Shown here: positions 32,645-35,286 of the stretch, piece by piece
Position numbering within the stretch: position 1 is the first letter of the stretch
How the letters are laid out: each line of letters begins with the position of its first letter
Origin: Gammaproteobacteria bacterium
GTDB taxonomy: Bacteria > Pseudomonadota > Gammaproteobacteria > UBA6429 > Thiohalophilaceae
DNA: 35,286 nt
Direction: 5' to 3'
Assembly: GCA_030594815.1 (NCBI GenBank)
Contig: JAUVEN010000018.1
Location: 1-35,286, forward strand
Made by a program: the position numbers and the translations under genes
Notes under the pieces: generated by a model
What the model saw: only the letters and a program-made list of their open reading frames with translations
What the model was told of the DNA's origin: nothing
Database searches by the model: none

Positions 32645-34444
32645 ATGAAAAAAACCAGACACGTTTTTCTGCTCGCTCTGGCAACCAGTTTTACTCTTCC
32701 AGCATTTGCTGAAGAAAAATCTCCTATTATCGTTACCGCAACGCGTACCGCGCAAACTGTGGATGATTCATTAGCATCCGTTACAGTAATTACTAAAGAG
32801 CAAATAGAACAACAACAAGCTGATGACCTAGTTACATTACTTACATCTGTTAGTGGTATAGATCTCACTAATAATGGTGGCCTGGGTAAAACTACAAGTA
32901 TATTTATGCGTGGCACGTCTTCAAAACATGTACTTGTTATGATTGACGGTATAAAAATTGGATCAGCAACTCTCGGAAGTATTGCTTTTCAACACATTCC
33001 AGTAAATCAGATTGAACGAATTGAAATTGTACGTGGGCCACGCTCTTCCCTTTATGGTTCAAATGCTATCGGTGGAATTATTCAAATATTTACTAAAGAA
33101 GGAAAAGGTGAACCATCATTAAATGCTGAACTTGGCTATGGTAGTAACAATACAACTAAAGCAAGTGCAGGAATATCAGGTAAAAGTAATAAAACAGCTT
33201 ATTCAATAAATACAAGCTATTTAAATACCGATGGTATCAATGCTATAAAATCAAATAATCCTGATGACGATGGTTATAATAACACCTCGTTTAGCGCAAA
33301 TATTAAACATAACTTGTCAGCAACGTCATACATATCTCTAAATTTATTTCATGCTTCCGGTAATAGTGAATATGATAATGAATTTAATTCTACAGATGCA
33401 TTTGATGCAGATTTCACTCAAGAAACGGCAGGAATTAGTTACGCAGCATCTCCGCTAAAGAATTGGCAATTAATTTTTAAAGTGGGACAAGGCCTGGATA
33501 GAAGTGAAAACTTTAAAAACGATATAGATGATGGCGTATTTACTACTGAGCGAGACATGTACTCATGGCAAAATAATATTACCATCGGCAACTCATCAAT
33601 CTTAACTGCAGGAATAGATTACCAAAACGATGTCGTTAATAGCTCAACGACAACATATGATAAAACTTCACGATATAACACTGGCTACTATATTCAACAA
33701 CAATGGTTAGGAGATAAAAACGATATTATCGCTGCTCTTCGCGTGGATGATAATGAAGCTTTTGGGAAGCACACGACAGGTAATATTGCGTGGGGCTATA
33801 ATTTTCCAAATAAAATTAAACTTATTACTTCCTATGGAACCGCTTTTAAAGCTCCAACTTTTAATGATTTATACTGGCCTGATACAGGTTTCGGTGGCGG
33901 CGATCCAACACTTGTTCCAGAAAAATCTAAAACAGCCGAAATTGAAGTTCGTAAAGTACACTCATGGGGTAACGCAAGTGTAAGTTTATATAATACAACC
34001 ATTGATAATCTTATTGCTGACTGGCCTCCGTCAAATATCGATAAAGCAGAAATAAAAGGTATAGAACTTCGTTTAAATACAAAAATTGCCGGATGGCAGA
34101 CTAAGGCTGAAATTTCTCTGCTGGATCCTCGGGATAAAGCGACTAATAAAATTTTGGTGAAAAGAAGTCAGCAATCACTTCGAATCGATATGGATAAAAA
34201 AGCGGGTAAATGGTCAACAGGGATTAGCTTTATAGGACAAGGACATCGTTATAATGACGCAACAAATACTGATAAAATAAATGGCTATGGAATTATAAAC
34301 TTAAGAGCAAGCTATGCTATTTCTAAAAAAACTTCTATCAAATGGAAAATAGACAATATTTTAGATAAAGAATATGAAACTACTGACAATTATAATAGCC
34401 CGGGGCTTAGTGGATTTGTTTCAATTTCATATCAAGGTTTTTAA
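32645..34444 (+). CDS. btuB: TonB-dependent vitamin B12 receptor
   Basis: Outer-membrane 22-strand receptor bringing cobalamin into the periplasm with TonB energy. The start ATG 32645 (599 residues) follows CGAGGAAATACAA and gives a signal peptide (MKKTRHVFLLALATSFTLPA then FA, cleaved near residue 22). An ATG at 32549 would add 32 residues and spoil the signal peptide. The TonB box region is SPIIVTATR (26-34), as in E. coli BtuB (TLVVTANR). The plug has VTVITKEQIEQQQADDLVTL, GKTTSIFMRGTSSKHVLVMI and GPRSSLYGSNAIGG; the barrel ends FVSISYQGF with terminal Phe. Length is close to E. coli BtuB. The riboswitch precedes it; a TonB-like gene follows after nine bases. Confidence 0.94.
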   Translation: MKKTRHVFLLALATSFTLPAFAEEKSPIIVTATRTAQTVDDSLASVTVITKEQIEQQQADDLVTLLTSVSGIDLTNNGGLGKTTSIFMRGTSSKHVLVMIDGIKIGSATLGSIAFQHIPVNQIERIEIVRGPRSSLYGSNAIGGIIQIFTKEGKGEPSLNAELGYGSNNTTKASAGISGKSNKTAYSINTSYLNTDGINAIKSNNPDDDGYNNTSFSANIKHNLSATSYISLNLFHASGNSEYDNEFNSTDAFDADFTQETAGISYAASPLKNWQLIFKVGQGLDRSENFKNDIDDGVFTTERDMYSWQNNITIGNSSILTAGIDYQNDVVNSSTTTYDKTSRYNTGYYIQQQWLGDKNDIIAALRVDDNEAFGKHTTGNIAWGYNFPNKIKLITSYGTAFKAPTFNDLYWPDTGFGGGDPTLVPEKSKTAEIEVRKVHSWGNASVSLYNTTIDNLIADWPPSNIDKAEIKGIELRLNTKIAGWQTKAEISLLDPRDKATNKILVKRSQQSLRIDMDKKAGKWSTGISFIGQGHRYNDATNTDKINGYGIINLRASYAISKKTSIKWKIDNILDKEYETTDNYNSPGLSGFVSISYQGF

Positions 34445-34453
34445 TTTTCGCTT

Positions 34454-35038
34454 ATGAATGTCTCATCACCAATTTTGTTATTTATTCTCGCGTCAGCGGG
34501 TATTCATGCCGGGTTAGTGATTATTTCAAATACAAGTGACATTACACTTCCCGGTTATAGCGGGAGTGTGATGGTCGTTCAAATTAAAAACAAACATTTC
34601 TCTAAAGCTATAAAACCTGAGGCAGTTAAAAAAGGTATTACGACAATAGAAAAAGACATAGCAAATATAAAAATACCGTCGAAGAACAAAAACAGGGAAA
34701 AATCTACTCCAATTGAAACTGCTTCTATCGACAAAAATTCTTCAACATCAAAAGCACGTGTAGCTTCAATATTATATAAAGAATTAAATCAATACTTTAC
34801 ATACCCAAGATTAGCAATCAAACAAAGCTGGCAGGGTAAGGTTTTATTATCACTACGAGTTACATCTAACGGGGAAATTAAAAATATTCAACTTAATAGT
34901 AGCTCGGGGTATGATGTTCTTGATCAAGCAGCTATTAATTCATTGTCAAAAGTAGAACAATTACCCGAAATTTCATCATGGTTACCTTTTGATATTGATT
35001 TGGAATTTCCTGTTATTTACAAACTTATTGAAGGTTAA
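34454..35038 (+). CDS. TonB-family energy transducer of the B12 locus
   Basis: A 194-residue protein with an N-terminal membrane anchor (SPILLFILASAGIHAGLVII), a Lys/Ser-rich periplasmic spacer (about 45-110) without the usual Pro-Lys/Pro-Glu repeats, and a TonB C-terminal domain (about 117-190: YPRLAIKQSWQGKVLLSLRV, SNGEIKNIQLNSSSGYDVLD and AINSLSKVEQLP). The anchor keeps the His of the TonB SxxxH motif (SAGIH). It begins nine bases after btuB and ends 14 bases before the adenosyltransferase gene, so it probably serves BtuB specifically. ExbB and ExbD are not in the window. A general TonB role is the alternative. Confidence 0.88.
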   Translation: MNVSSPILLFILASAGIHAGLVIISNTSDITLPGYSGSVMVVQIKNKHFSKAIKPEAVKKGITTIEKDIANIKIPSKNKNREKSTPIETASIDKNSSTSKARVASILYKELNQYFTYPRLAIKQSWQGKVLLSLRVTSNGEIKNIQLNSSSGYDVLDQAAINSLSKVEQLPEISSWLPFDIDLEFPVIYKLIEG

Positions 35039-35052
35039 TATAGGAACTCATT

Positions 35053-35286
35053 ATGGGAAACCGTTTATCAAAAATTTATACCCGTACTGGTGATAAAGGC
35101 GACACAGGCTTAGGGGATGGTACTCGTGTTGCTAAAGATCATATCCGCGTTGAAGCATTTGGTACTGTTGATGAACTTAATAGCATCATAGGCATGATAC
35201 TCGCACATGAGGTTCCCGAAGAGCTTTCAACGTGTTTAAATAAAGTTCAACATCACCTTTTTGATTTAGGGGGTGAACTTTGCATT
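35053..35286 (+). CDS. Cob(I)alamin adenosyltransferase, PduO type, N-terminal part
   Basis: Transfers the adenosyl group of ATP to cob(I)alamin to make coenzyme B12. The frame is open from ATG 35053 to the right edge (78 codons). The protein opens MGNRLSKIYTRTGDKGDTGL, where TRTGDKGDTGL is the ATP-binding motif of the PduO/MMAB family; RVEAFGTVDELNSIIG and LFDLGGEL follow. A CobA/BtuR-type enzyme would look different (Walker A). The start has AGGAACTC upstream. It closes the btuB unit: imported B12 would be adenosylated at once, and the product would feed back on the riboswitch. Confidence 0.93.
   Translation, partial: MGNRLSKIYTRTGDKGDTGLGDGTRVAKDHIRVEAFGTVDELNSIIGMILAHEVPEELSTCLNKVQHHLFDLGGELCI

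Overview
The window is an AT-rich chromosomal segment of a gammaproteobacterium. This rests on the RNase T/Grx4 gene pair, a classical two-domain ArgA, Dam methylase, the RppH/PtsP pair, an 887-residue AceE, and Sigma70, PhoB and Fur-like signals. No marker fixes the genus; a marine or free-living relative of the sulfur- or methyl-oxidising gammaproteobacteria is only a guess. Most genes are housekeeping. The unusual content lies between them: nearly every gap of more than 80 bp carries an inverted-repeat element.

Layout. 1-3562 (minus): pyruvate dehydrogenase aceE and the start of aceF. 3575-4314: a gap with a frameshifted remnant of a SpoIIE-type phosphatase and a duplicated 107-bp block. 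4315-7142 (plus): NTF2-like protein, fumC and pyrC, tightly packed. 7314-8634: rnt and grxD, converging on a nested palindrome. 8929-13110 (minus): an N-acetylglutaminylglutamine-type amidotransferase, a REP-associated tyrosine transposase (RAYT) inside its own repeats, and a lone hydantoinase B. 13285-16267 (plus): a urate-oxidase-N-like membrane protein, argD and argF. 16416-20219: a Sel1-repeat protein, a porin with a four-unit Pho box, a divergent FbpC-like ATPase behind a Fur-like palindrome, and an SH3 envelope protein. 20384-22570: argA and dam. 22951-26774: ptsP and rppH split by an IS4-type miniature element, with a divergent HAD hydrolase. 26794-30163 (minus): a sensorless chemoreceptor, an orphan ParA and an Hpt/pseudo-receiver protein. 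30322-35286 (plus): a vitamin B12 locus (btuC, btuD, cobalamin riboswitch, btuB, a dedicated TonB-like protein, and the start of a PduO-type adenosyltransferase).

How the parts work together. argA, argD and argF supply three steps of arginine synthesis but sit in separate units. The B12 locus encodes uptake across both membranes and conversion to adenosylcobalamin, with the riboswitch between the inner-membrane and outer-membrane halves. The receptor/ParA/Hpt cluster may be a positioned signalling module; the receptor also carries a CheZ-like D-x-x-x-Q helix and an acidic C-terminal tail. At least fifteen repeats begin with GTAGG and then form a hairpin whose stem differs between loci with both arms changed together. 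The GTAG start is the known hallmark of REPs mobilised by RAYTs, and one RAYT lies among them. These repeats encode the stop codon of the RAYT and the last codons of hyuB. The most promising leads are this repeat/RAYT system, the riboswitch with an enlarged L4 loop, the Pho-box porin and the receptor/ParA/Hpt cluster.
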